A DNA stretch of 64,000 nt, from assembly GCA_963995505.1 (NCBI GenBank), contig OZ023181.1:23680366-23744365 (forward strand), written 5' to 3'. This stretch comes from Hypericum androsaemum. Lineage: Eukaryota; Streptophyta; Magnoliopsida; Malpighiales; Hypericaceae. The notes below the pieces were generated by a model. The model saw only the letters and a list, made by a program, of their open reading frames with translations. It searched no databases and was not told the DNA's origin. Below, piece by piece: positions 33,981 to 46,000 of this stretch. Positions within the stretch are counted from its first letter, which is position 1, and each line of letters begins with the position of its first letter. The translations under genes and the position numbers were made by a program.

Positions 33981-35118
33981 CTGCAAATAGATAGTCCAAG
34001 AGGCATTTTCCATTGAGAACCAATGATTAATATAAAAGCACGGTAACTGAATAAACTTTTGATCTAAGACTCACCCAGATTTTCCTCATTGTACCCATTT
34101 GGCGTAATAGGAGGTGCATTATGTGAAAATAGATTAAAAGCCTACTCTACCAAAAGATTAGTTTGGGATACATGATACCTGATAAAGTTATCTTCATGCA
34201 CATAACCAGTTTACAAACAAATTGAAGACTGAATAGGTAATTTACCGTGGTGCACGTCAGCTTTAACTTAAGCCACGTCTCGAAAACGACGTTGTTTCGA
34301 GTACGTTCGGATGGACAACTACCTTGATCCTGCCTGGAACTACGTAAACCAGCAAATCATTCCATAAACCAACGAAGAAACTATTTTTATTTAGCCTGAT
34401 GCCTCAAATTTGGACTCCATGTCATCCTCGCTATATATATATATAGCAAGTCTATAAATTTAATTATTATATGGTCGACAATGAATAAAAGATTCACAAA
34501 CTAATTAAGGGGTTTGCCAAATGTTATATATAAGCTAAAAAATAGCAGGGAAGTTATTTTTACTTTTTGGTCCTATCCAATACATTGATTAAATAATTTC
34601 ATTTTTTTAAGTTATCATCTTTTAACTGACTACTTTCGAATTCGAATCCGAGAAAATCATGGAGATTTGAATAAGCGGGGCCCATCATTACGGGGTTGAT
34701 GTCACTTTATTATGGCTTGATCGAAAGTCAAGAAAAGAAAAAAAGAAAGGAGATGGACGCTAATTACGCGACAACTTCCATCGCTTATACTAAGAGAATC
34801 TGGGAAAGTGAAACTTCCTCAGGAAGTAGATCGGAAGGAGTTATCTAGTGCGGGTCATCACATGCTAACGACCGTGAGATTCTCTCTTCAAGGAAGAAAA
34901 CAAACATAAGATTCTAGCAGTCCAGGCTTCAGATTCCCGGGCTCCCAAACAAGTAATACATGAGTTCATAGACAATGACCAAGGTGAAAATGTGCTTAAA
35001 TTTTAGGCAACAATTATTTAACAAATGGGTCATTTTAGGGGGGCAAAAAAAAGGTTGCCGAGAGAGATTTTGATTAGGCATTTCATATTGACATCTGTAT
35101 GTATTGTAATCTTGTTAG

Positions 35119-35636
35119 TAGACCTGGCCATGAATTGAATCTGATTCGTGATTCGATTCGATTCGTCAATAATTTGATTCGATTCGTCAATAATTCGATT
35201 CGTAAAAAATTCGATTCGAATTCGTCATAAAACAAATTGAATACGGTTCAAGATATTTATAATTCGCAAAATTGGCGAATTTAATTCGAATTCGATTCGA
35301 AAATTTGATTCGAGTTAAATTCGTGTTAAATTCGATTCAAATTCGTGTACATATAATAATAATATATGTTAAAAAAATTCAAATAAAATGGGGGGATTTG
35401 AGAGGGAAAAATTCGGTTATAATTCGATTATGATTTGATTCGAATTTGATTATAATTCAATTATAATTTAATTCGAATTCGATTCGAATTCCAAAATTCA
35501 TAATTCGTATTCGATTCGTCTTGTGAAGAATTGAATATGGTTTAATGTTTTGATGAATTCGAATTCGAATAAATTCGATTCAAATTCGTCCAAATTCAAT
35601 TCGAATTCGTCCAAATTCGAACCGTGGTCATGTCTA
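35119..35636. mobile_element. 518-bp hAT-like MITE made of ATTCGAATTCG-type repeats
   Basis: Perfect 8-bp target duplication CTTGTTAG (35111-35118 and 35637-35644); R2 and R3 have the empty site. The ends are imperfect inverted repeats: TAGACCTGGCCATG on the left, and TAGACATGACCACG read inward on the right. The interior is almost entirely degenerate repeats of ATTCGATTCG and GAATTCG, giving strong self-complementarity. The 8-bp duplication fits the hAT superfamily. Confidence 0.88.
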
Positions 35637-36341
35637 CTTGTTAGAAATACATAAAATTATATTTATCAAGAAATTATGGCAAATTTCTCTCAACCCCTTG
35701 AATTTTGCTTAAATTACTTTTTTAGTCCCTCATGTTTCGAAACCAAAATTTTGGCCCTCTCGAGGAAAAGTCTTGGTGTTTATGAAACGCATCGTTTGGG
35801 ACAAAAGAGAAGTTGGAGAGCAGAGAGGGCTGCAGGAGAGGGACATTATGAAAGAATATAAACAAATCTGGGATAATTTTGAATTTTGTTTGCCTTGCCA
35901 CGTGAGCAACTTCAAGTTAAAAATTAATCTAATATGGCGTGCCGCGTAGGCGTCAAAACGATGCCATTTGTCCAAAAATATCTGAACCGGATTAATGGAC
36001 CTGTTAGTGATAAAAATTAGAATAAATTGGGCGTGTTTTAATGTTTTAGAACCACAGAGTAACCAAGTGATAATCGCAGATACCACAGGGTATTTAAGTG
36101 AACTTTTTCTAAAGAAGAATTATTTGGATAAAATATTCTAGAACTAATTTTTTTTTGGTGCTGGATTTACTCATTCATCCCTTTACTATTAATTTTTTTT
36201 GGCATACTAAGACTAATTTATGAATTAGGAAATTTTTTTTGGACTTCATGGCTGTTAGGACTTAGGTCCCTTGCATGTGGACAAGTTGAGGAACAAAACA
36301 AAAGGAAAATTCATCGCAAAGCACTTGACTAAGTAACATCT

Positions 36342-36950
36342 TTTTTATTTTTGCTTGTCTTCATTTCTGTTGTAACTATGCTACTTTGTTATTTATTTTG
36401 CTGCTTTTGACTTTCTTGTTGTTGGGTGTTCTTGTTTGGGCAGCCTCTTTGTTGTTTATTTTGTTCTGTTATCTTTCTTTTTTTTTGCTTGGATCAGCCT
36501 TGGCTTTATCTGAGATCTGTTCGGATCTCGAAACTATTTTTGTTGTCGCAGGTGGAAAAACTTGTCTCGGTTGAATTCGTTCGATTGGGGCTCTCATTTG
36601 AGTACATCATATATTCATTCAAATGTCCACTTGGTGATGTCTATGATATTACCTTGTGGTTTTTAGGGCGCAGCTTGTCTCGGCATACTTTTGCTTCGGT
36701 CGCTGGCTTTATAGCTTTTCGACTACCCATCGCTCCCCCGTGTTACCGTGCCATTCTGTAGACTGTGGTTTGATTTCATTTTTCGGTTCGGCGCTTTCAT
36801 TATCTGTTTATGTATTTTCCTTTCTCGTATTGTAACCCAACAGCAGCTAATTCCGAACTCCATTTGCCAGCCTCGCGAATAATTTTATTACCTTCACAAG
36901 CAAGATCACGTCCTCACTACGAGCTTGTGGTAATGACCTATGAAAATTTC
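36342..36950. other. About 600-bp insertion of unknown type in R1
   Basis: R2 passes directly from 'ttggctaagttac' to 'aaacccgaagaccc', while R1 has about 600 bp between the equivalent points. The insert is T-rich at first, then more balanced ('cggttgaattcgttcgattg'). No terminal repeats, coding motifs or RNA genes were recognised. Confidence 0.5.
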
Positions 36951-37079
36951 AGAACCCCCGACCCAAAACCCGAAGACCCACACCCCCTAAGTAACATCAT
37001 TATGTAGATGCAGAGAATTTTCAGTGGAGAAATTGAGATTATATTTTTGTCCTATGTGCTTCCTGTTTCTAAATAGGGG

Positions 37080-37805
37080 CGTCTATGGTTTAGTTCGAAC
37101 CGTCTAACCAGTGGTTCTGGTAACTAAAATCTAACTAGGGACTTTCCTATTTATTGTTTCGACTTTTATGGAATCGGCGAACCATAGAATCGGGTAAGAT
37201 TTTGAATACTTTTTAAATTGAATATTTCGAATATATGAAATATCAATTTTATTATCTGTATTTATATCGAAGATTGAATATTTATTTCGGATAATTTGAA
37301 TACGGGTCCGAATTTAAAAAAAAAGAATATCAGAAACGGTTAACAGATATCAAATTTTTTGCTCACTCTTACTACATCTCGTTCCATATATGAAGGAGCG
37401 ACGAAACAACTACGTTAAACCAGTTCAATCTCGGATAATCATGGGGTAAAACATTAGGCGGGGCCCATCATTGTCATAATTTTTTGAAGTCGGGAGGAAA
37501 GAGAGGTGATGACGACTGGTCTAATAATGCTGGTAGTACTGTATTACTTTTTTCTAAGAGAGCTTTATGTATAATCAAACTTTAAAAAAATGGAATAAGA
37601 TACTATCAGGAAAAACTTTCCTTAATAAATACATAGATAAATTGATCCTTGCAACACCAAGGAGCTAAGTGCACAACATGACAACAATCTCTATTTATAC
37701 ATAAGAATAAGCACACGATGGTTTTGGAACTTTCGTTCCTATGTTTATGTCCAAGAAAAAGAAGCAGCTAAAAAGCTGGAGATTCAGATGAAGAACAATT
37801 ATTCC
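37080..37805. repeat. DS module, copy B
   Basis: Matches the left part of DS-A (1700-1940) and then the common 3' flank of RDR1 ('gatccttgcaacaccaagga'). About 1.2 kb of the module present at A and D is deleted between 37545 and 37560. It leads directly into the RDR1-B stop codon. Confidence 0.75.
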
Positions 37806-40800
37806 TCAGAATGCTTGCTTGCTTGCTTTCCCCTTCTTGATCTCAATTAGCTTATCAGAAGCGCACCAAGCGAAGCTCAGGAAGTGACCACGCTCCAATC
37901 CATCACTGTACCGACCCCAAAACTTGGGATGGTATGTGACGTGGTACCAGGCTGATGCTTTCTGATACAATCGGAAGCCATCTTCAGTTCCGTCGTCGTC
38001 GTCCGATCCGCGGCCACCGCCTTGGAACCAGGCCTTTGCCTGCTTCCTCAGCGACCTGACACCCAGAAGAATGGTCTCCAAGTCGTTCCTCCTGTTGAAC
38101 GATTTCGACATCTTCAGGATGCATCCGCTCAGGATTTCGGATTCCGTCCGGATGCCATAGTAGTTCATCAGGTTGGCCAGCTTGTCGTCGTACTGCTGCT
38201 TGTAATCGAATGCCTCGGATATGTAATCCTCGAATCCGGGCACTTCCATGTCGGTATCGTAGCACCGAGCGGCCACATCCTTGGTGAAGGACATGATAGG
38301 GCTTGCAACGTCTCGTACTGCTCGGTATAGCTTGCCAATCACGCGCTGTGACTCGTAGGATGATATGCTGTCAGGTTTTTCCATGAAGTCCGGGTACTCT
38401 CTGGCACGGAGCTCTGGCGTCATTTTGGCTGGGATGCCAGTCTTGGGGTAGTCAACCGCAATCGATGCACGCTTTGCAAGCTCAAGGCATTTGCTGCTCA
38501 TTGCCATGTTCGGCTCCCTGTCTGCAAATACGGTATGCGCGCTGCAGATAATTCCTAAGTTGTCGTTTAGGAAGTAGTCCGCGAAGTGTTCCTGCACTTC
38601 CTGTTTCGGAGAAGCAGACATTAGGACAAGGAAATGCAGTTAAAAGCGTAAATGAAATAACCCGAATCGGTCTGGATGGTAATGAGAGACCTCGATTGTG
38701 ATATCATTATCTGCAATTTTAGATTTCGCTGCTGCATAATCCATCGGAGCGAACTGGGAGGGCGGAATGAGGTCGGGATCCCAACAGACGAAGTAGACAT
38801 CTCCATCCAAATCACTTCCGGAGCATTCATTAGGATGTGGTCTAATCAAAGACATCAACAAAAGTTGGAAGCATCAATTTCAGAAACTTCACACCAGTAA
38901 CAGAATATAGGGAAGAATCTAAGGATGTTTAAGTACCTCTGTCCGTTTTGTGGGAAAACGACACAGTCCATCATATGGTGCAAAGCTGGTACATCCACGG
39001 CCTCGAGAATGCGCATGTCTCCGGGATGCAGGCACGGGTTTTTCGCAACAACCACCTTCCCTTGAACAACCTGGTTCTGCAGATGTGATCCGCTGCTTCC
39101 GGATGTTGAATTCGCATCATCGTCGAGGGATTGCGTGTTTCTAGCACGAGAGCACTGGACGAATACTTGTCCGTACTCCAACATCCCTGTTTCATCTAGA
39201 CATCCCATCATAGCCCTTCCTTTTGGGACAAATATCCTTGTTTTGGTCCTCAGCTCCAGCAACTTGGATGCCCGGAAAGTTTGCAGCATCATGGAAAGAA
39301 ACGGCTCTGAGTCCGGCTTATAGCCACACCCGATCATTTCCTTTAGAACAGCCATGTTTTCGCCTGGTGCAATCAACTCGAGAGCTTCCCGTGCGCTTTC
39401 TGGATCGGTTAACATCGCATCAAGTCTGGATACCGCCTCCTGCTGCTTCCTTTCAAGGACATGATCCTTCACACCAAGAGTAGACAAGAGAGTGATGAGT
39501 TCTCTGTTCAGGAAGCAAGGCTGGTACTTGCTCCATCCGAGGACATCTAGACTTGTGTTGCTTGATCTGAACTTGCGCATGCTCGCTCGCAGCGACAATT
39601 TCTTCGACGAAGTTGGATCGACAGCAACAACACCCTTGTAGCCACCATATCTGATCTGAAAGGCTGATGGGAAGTAGCATCCGAACCCGAGCTTCTCCCC
39701 GATGGCCTGAGCCAGTTCTGCAGAGATCTTCCCAATACCATCAGAGAAGATATACTCAACTCCATCGCTTGATGTTCTTTTCACATCAGGAATGAGCTCC
39801 CTCTCGTGCCTCTGGACATTGAAAGTTGCCCGCGACGAGCTGAAAGACTGGCCAAGTCTGGCTGCATACTTGGCCACATTCTTGATGTCGCTGAAATCGC
39901 CCATCCATTCTCGGATATCCGCAGCAGTGAGGCCAGGTCTTGAGGCAAACATCCACAGTGAGCTCTCCCGTAACTGGCTCGGCGAAAAGGCAAGAAACTC
40001 AAACTTCTTGTCCCCGATCAGGATGCCATTCCTCAGAGTTGACAGTATCCTCTGACTAATGCTACTAGTTCTTCCCTCATTCGCCGAAGAACCTCGAGGA
40101 GACAAGGTTGTGGAATAGAGCTGATCAAGATCCTCGTCGACAAAGGAGACTCGGAGGAAGTTGTTGATGTCATCAGGATAGTTCCTTAGAACCCGGTTAG
40201 AGAGATTCACCTCAGGACCACAGAAGAATACCTTTGTTGGAGTCACTTGGACCCGGCGAACATACACGAGGCCATCGTCTAGCGGGACAAGAGGCGATGC
40301 AGGAAGCCTCCTGGAAGCAATGTACCTCACATATTGATCCTTGAGCCAGGTGACAGGATCATAGCAGCATTCTTTCAAGTTGAACAACTTCTCAAGAGCA
40401 TGCTCTATGAAGTTAATTGGAATTCTCTTTGGATGGACTAACCGAAATAAGCTGTCATCAACCGAAGGCCCTGGAATGCAACCATGCTGGACCAAGGAAT
40501 TCACCTTGAACACGACTTCATATGGCAAGTCTGAGAGTTGGAGTGGCCCTACAATGGGCACCAGGACCGGATCGGACGAGAAAGTTGCGCCTGTCTCCAA
40601 GGCGAAATGGCCGCTGCTTTCCTTGTACAAGTAGAGATGATCTTCAAAGCTTGGCAGGCTGCACCAAGTTGGGAGCTTTAAGCACAAAGCAGAGGATTGG
40701 CCAATGGAGCAGGATGGGGTGAAATCCACGTCTCGAATCCATTGTTCATCGGTTGCTTCCATATAGTAGCTGAGAGTGGAGGTGTCCTTCGCAAAAATCT

Positions 40801-41426
40801 TTGGTGCCCCAAGAAGCTAGAATGGAAAAGAACAGAAAGGACTTTGTCATGGCCGAATCAAGATCTTAAACTTATCTCATCGATAAAAATTGGCATACCT
40901 GAACTAGCAAATACTTCTTATTCTGACCCTGGGGACGAAACAGCTCGACCTGCCGGATATTCTCGTAGCAGAGCTCAAGCTTGTAAGCTGAGGTGAGGCC
41001 AGACGGAAGAAAGAAGTAGAACTTCTTAAGTCCGAATTCGAACTTGGCCGAGACATCTTTGTGCTTCCACAGGCTGTAGAACTTTCCCTTGGATATCTGG
41101 CATCCGAAGTGCAATTTCACACTGTCCAAGCTATGCAGGAACTCCTTTGGCCTCTGAACAATGTCGCGGTCCAAATACCGAGCCTTCAGGTACGAGCCAT
41201 TGTACCACAGACGGCGATCACCAGCCTTGTCCTTGATGAACTTGGCTTCCCTTGGACTTGTGAACTGAACTCTTGCACAAGTTCTTGAGCCTTCATGCTT
41301 TGGCTGTGAAACCTTCAAAGCATAGACAGTTCCTTCTCCGGTGTACATCTCCAAGAAGTCTTTTATCAGCTCCGGATCCTCAACGGAATCGAATCCGAAC
41401 AGGCTGATCGTCTTACACTTGCTCAT
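37806..41426 (-). CDS. RDR1: RNA-dependent RNA polymerase 1, copy B
   Basis: The best candidate for a complete ancestral-type gene of the A/B/D group. Exons on the minus strand: 40899-41426, 38937-40816, 38691-38841, 37806-38600; introns of 82, 95 and 90 bp, all GT-AG. The product is 1117 residues, the normal RDR1 length. The RRM-like start reads MSKCKTISLFGFDSVEDPEL. The RdRP core includes GDFSDIKNVAKYAARLGQSF, FSDGIGKISAELA and YGGYKGVVAVDP, with catalytic DLDGD at residues 813-817. The C terminus is short (EIKKGKASKQAF), set by four AAGC units before the stop codon. It retains the 6 residues lost from copy A. Expression probably starts from the TATA box at 41680-41688 with a 5'-UTR intron. 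Confidence 0.95.
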
Positions 41427-41435
41427 GATCTTTGG

Positions 41436-41577
41436 CTGTCGGGTACTTTCAGCTGTTGTTCAATGCATGGATGAGTTAGTACTCTTACCAGGAGAACGTT
41501 GCAACTCTCAAACCGAAACTAATCCAATCAATGTGCCTGTGGAGTATGGAAATGACAAGATGCGACAGTACTCTTAC
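41436..41577 (-). other. Predicted 5'-UTR intron of RDR1-B
   Basis: Donor CCTG|GTAAGAG at 41577 and acceptor CCGACAG at 41435/41436, mirroring RDR1-A. A second identical donor core sits at 41488, because about 90 bp including 'actcttaccaggag' is duplicated. That inner donor would leave a 53-bp intron, too short for normal plant splicing, so the outer one is preferred. Confidence 0.5.
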
Positions 41578-41679
41578 CAGGAGGAGAATGTTGCAATTTT
41601 ATGATCAAACTAGGAGGTTCACTTGGCTACAAATTTAACAACTTATTGCTTGTGGAGTATGAATGATCAATGCACGTAG

Positions 41680-41688
41680 TATTTATAG
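41680..41688 (-). promoter_or_regulatory. TATA box of RDR1-B
   Basis: CTATAAATA on the minus strand, about 255 bp upstream of the ATG, in a sequence context matching the RDR1-A promoter. Confidence 0.58.
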
Positions 41689-42640
41689 TGCAAAAGAGTG
41701 AGAATTTGTTAAGTCAACCACTTGGAGACGAAGGTCGTCGTGAGTAGTAGTAGCAACGAAGGTTGCTCGCTATAGAAATTATATTCTTTCTTTCAACTGT
41801 TCACTCCCATATGTTAGTGTCTCTTTGCTAATGATTGGCATCACTTTTTTTTAAATCTTTTTTAGAGTCGAGTACTATCGGTTTTTACTTAAGTTGACTT
41901 TTTCAATAGTAACTTTTACATTCTTATAGCTTAAAACTAAGACCTTTTTAAGTGAATCCAAATCGCTTACAACTTGCATCAATTCTCATTTGATAATAGT
42001 TGGCTTCACTTTAGAGTCACCTTTATATGCCTCTCATTTATATGCCTTTATTAGCGATTCATCGAATTCAAACTTTATAAATATAGAATCTGGCCTTGAT
42101 TAATTCTGAATTGTGTACAATTTAATCTTTGACCGAAACACCTAGTTTGGAGTCAAGAATTTTTGGTTAAACTAAATTTAATTCTTTTGCAAGTTGCCGA
42201 TGTCCGGAGGACCCAAAAGAACACTTGGGAAAGTCGAAACAAGATAAACACTTGGGATGCAATATCTGATGTAAAGCTATTACTTGGGAAGGGCCCCCCT
42301 GTCTATGCTTTCTATATTAGCTTTTGGAGATCCGACAAGATATGAACTTGGACAAGAAGGACTAATTTAGTTTCTATAATTTACCATTTCATTACTTTTG
42401 TTTCAAGTCCACTCCACTTTTATTCTTTTTTCCTTGGTATCTCTCTATTCCACTCTAATGGCAGAAATATATCGAACAGAAACAAATGACAAATGCATGC
42501 AAAAACACTGCTAGAGAAGAACCCTCCAGCCTCAGGCTGCCTAAAAAGGAAGCTTAGCTTTGGAAATGTGAACTTGGACGACAAGGAGTTGGATACCTTG
42601 TCATGATTTTTTTACTTTGTGCTTGAGACCAACATTCAGA
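41689..42640. repeat. US module, copy B (diverged and shortened)
   Basis: Matches the US module from 'aaggtcgtcg' (41731) to 'gcttgagacc' (42629), but only one of the two internal repeats is present and the ASADH exons are missing. Relative to A it carries about 190 extra bp at 41825-42015, bounded by similar 'ttggc(a)tcacttt' phrases. It passes into unrelated sequence 3' of RDR1-C. Confidence 0.7.
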
Positions 42641-43002
42641 TTCGAGTTGGCCTCCTCTCTCCAGGATATGTCCGAAGAGGTACAGGTTCTTGGATAAAAT
42701 CGACGAGTTAATGGAGTCACTCGCTTCAGCTAACACACAGGGAAACCAATTAACTGTGTTCCTGAAACGAAGATGATAGGCTTGAAAATGTTCAGTTTTG
42801 AGAAAATTCCAAATATATAGGTGATGCAACTCATTGTGATTTCCAAATAGTACAAGATCATTCACCAAGATAGTAAATATCACATATAGCAGAGAGATCT
42901 GCAATCTTCAAATGTCATAACATTCCGTTCGGTTACTAACCGATATGTACAATGCATGTTCGCCCGAGAACAGACGAGGGGACGAGCTACGGACAGGACC
43001 TT
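42641..43002. other. 3' flank of RDR1-C
   Basis: Single-copy in this window. A minus-strand frame spans 42554-42904 but has no recognisable motif and crosses the module boundary, so I do not call it a gene. It probably contains the RDR1-C 3' untranslated region. Confidence 0.45.
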
Positions 43003-46000
43003 TCACGCATAAACATTCAAATGACCAAAATCATGTATCAGGGAGGAATATGCAGCCCGCTGACTTGCTTTCTTCTTCTTGATCAGGACCAGCTTGTCAT
43101 AAACACACCACGGGAAGCTGAGATAATGATCTCGCTTCATTCCTTCGTTGTAGCAACCCCAGAAAGAAGGATGATAGGTGACATGGTACCAGGCCGAGGC
43201 CTTTGCATACACATCATTGGAGTCGGGATCAACCGTGCTTCCCTTTTCGTTGAACCATGACCTGGCTTCTTTTCTCAGAGCCCGAACTGACATCCCGATT
43301 GCCTCCGAATCCCTTCTCTTGGTGAAAGATTTTGCCATTTTCATAATACCTCCGCTCAGGATCTCTGGTTCGGTCCTGATCCCGTAGTATCCATGAGGTT
43401 TCCCAACTTGAAATCGTAACTGCTTTTGTGATAAAAAGCATCATCCACGTAATCTTCGAAGCCATCAACTTCCATTTCCGGGTCATATGAACGTAGTGCC
43501 ACTTCCTTGGTGAAAGATTGGATGGAGCTCGGATTCGGTGAAATTTCTTTTACTTCGCGGAAAAGCTTCCCGATTACATTTGGAGAAATGTATGTAGGTT
43601 TGTCAGGTTTTTCCATGAAATCAGGGAACTCTTTGACCCGCAGATCAGGAGGTAATTCAGCTGGCACTCCGGTTTTTGGGAAGTCAACCGCTACAGAGAA
43701 CTTTGCTGCGAGCTTCAAACACGGATCGCTCATCGCTTTCTCCTGTTCTTTATCCGCAAAAACGGTGTGAGCATTCGCGATAATTCCCAAGCTATCATTC
43801 ACAATGTAGTTTGTGAAATACTCCTGAACTTCCTGTTGCAAAAGAAAGAATTAAAGTGCAGCTATTTTAACAAAACAAACCTCAAGAACATTACCTCCAT
43901 TGTAACTTCATGATCCAACCGGATGATTGGTTGCGGGTTATAGTCCATTGGTTCGATTTGTTTACGCGGGATTAGGTCGTCGTCCCAGCAGACAAAATAG
44001 ATATCTCCATCCAGATCACTTCCCGAACATTCATTCGGATGAGGTCTGTAGACATGTTTAGATGTCTTTAGTCAAAGTGCATAAGGTGCAAAACCACATT
44101 AAACAGAAAAAATAAAGGCTATTATGCAATTTACCTTTCTCCTTTCTGTGGAAAAACCACGCAATCCACCATATGGTGAAGCCCTGGGACATTTACAGCC
44201 CTCAGAACACGAACATCTCCAGGGTGCAGGCATGGATTTTTAGCTACAAGAACCTCTCCCATAACAAGGTAACGCTGTTCCGATCCGTTGCCACGAGACA
44301 AGCCGTAATCATCGTACAGTTGCCTCTGCTTGGTACCAGAAATTTGCACAAATACCTCCCCGTATTCCAAGGTTCTAGTTTCATCCAGGCATCCCATCAT
44401 AGACCTGCCATTTGGAATGAACATTCTTGTTTTGGTTCGTAAATCAAGCAACTTCGATGCTCGAAAAGTTTGGAGAATCATTGTCAGGAAAGGTTCTGAA
44501 CCAGGCCTGTATCCACACAATAACATTTCCCTGACAATGTTTGTAATCTCTCCGGGAGACATTAAATCAAGCGCATCCAGTGCTTTCAATGGATCCTCGA
44601 GGATAGAGTCGAGCTGATCCAAAGCTTCTCTTTGTTTTCGCTCAAAGGCATGATCTGCAACTCCAAGGGTGGAAAGAAGAGTGATGATCTGGCGATTTAG
44701 AAAGCAAGGCTGATACTTGCTATATGCCAGAACATCCAGTTTTATGTTTTCGGATTCATACTTGCACATGCTCTCTCGTAATGACAGCTTTTTCGTGGAA
44801 GTTGGATCAACTGCAACTACGCCTTTGTACCCGCCATATCGAATCTGAAAAGCAGAAGGACAATTTCCTTTCAAGTCGCACTTTTTGGCTACTTTCTTTG
44901 CAAATTCAGCAGATATTTTCCCAATTCCATCGGAGAAAACATACGTTGTTCCCCCTCTTGCAATCTTTATATCGGGAAGTATTTCGATTTCATGACAGCC
45001 AACACTCAAAGTTTCAATAGATGAACTAAAGGATTGACCTAGTCTGGCAGCATACTTGGCAACATTCCGTATATCGCCGAAGTCGCCCATCCATTTCCTT
45101 ATGTCTGCAGCAGTGAGTCCATCACTTGGAGCGAACATCCAACACGAATTCTCTCGCAATTGACTGGATGAAAAAGCAAGAAACTCAAACTTCTTATTGC
45201 CAATAACTATTCCATCCCGCAAAGTGGAAAGTATCCTTTTGTAAATCGCAGTCCTGCCATTCTCATTCCCTTGAGACGATCGTGAGGAGACATCCGTTGA
45301 ATATAATTGTTCCAACTCCTCATCCACGAAGGAGACGCGGAGAAAGTTATCAATATACCCCAAAAAATTGCGGAGGACACGATTTGAGACATTGATCTCA
45401 GGGCCACAGAAGTAAACTTTGCAAGGTGTTATCTGAACCCTGTGCACATACACCAAGCCAGCATCCAGAGCTATCCTGTTAGACCCGGGAAAGTGCCTAG
45501 ATGCAAGAAACTTCTTGTACTGCTCATCTAGCCACCTAGAAGGTTCATAACAACACTCTTTCAAGTGATAAAGTTTCTCAAGGGCATGCTCGATGTAGAC
45601 TATATTCATTCTAGTCGGGTCAATCAACTTGTAAAACTTGGCATCAAGTGCCGATCCTGGAAGGCAGCCATTCTGAACCAAAAGATTGACCTTGAATATT
45701 ATCTCATATGGCAACTCGACACCTGCCGGAGGGCCAACGATGGGAACTAGATCCAAATTGCAAGAGAAAGAAGACCCTTTCTCCAAAACAAATACTCCAT
45801 CAGTTTCTTTATAGTATGCCAAGTTATCTTGAAAATTTGGAAGTCGGAGATCACCGGGAAGCTCCAAGCATAAAGATGAAGAATGGCCAATGCATGATTG
45901 AGTAAAATCAGTTGTCCTAATCCACTGGTCATCAGAGCCATCCGCGAAATAATTGAAGCGTGGATCATCATACATATTAAAAGAGTGGCGAACTTCTTTC

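Larger units (their letters stand above)
31636..34400. repeat. US and distal module, copy 2
   Basis: Starts abruptly at 'gaaggtcgtcatgagtagta', matching 8068, and follows the RDR1-A upstream region through both internal repeats, the three ASADH exons and the start of the distal module. The match ends near 34380, where the distal module is deleted. It lacks the TRIM element of copy A and has gained a SINE. No RDR1 exons stand to its left, where the ARR pseudogene is joined instead, so the left end of this unit was lost. Confidence 0.85.
34401..37079. repeat. R module, copy R1
   Basis: Non-coding block matching R2 (48661-50000) and R3 (51266-52380). Shared landmarks are 'aaaggagatggacgctaatt', 'gaaacgcatcgtttgggaca' and 'gtgctggatttactcattca'. 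The sub-block 35672-36108 is seen in all three copies. R1 carries two insertions the others lack (35119-35636 and about 36342-36950). Apparent short frames are not conserved between copies. Confidence 0.75.

Noticed and set aside
42554..42904. 116-codon minus-strand frame between RDR1-B and RDR1-C
   Set aside because: It spans a module boundary and has no recognisable motif.
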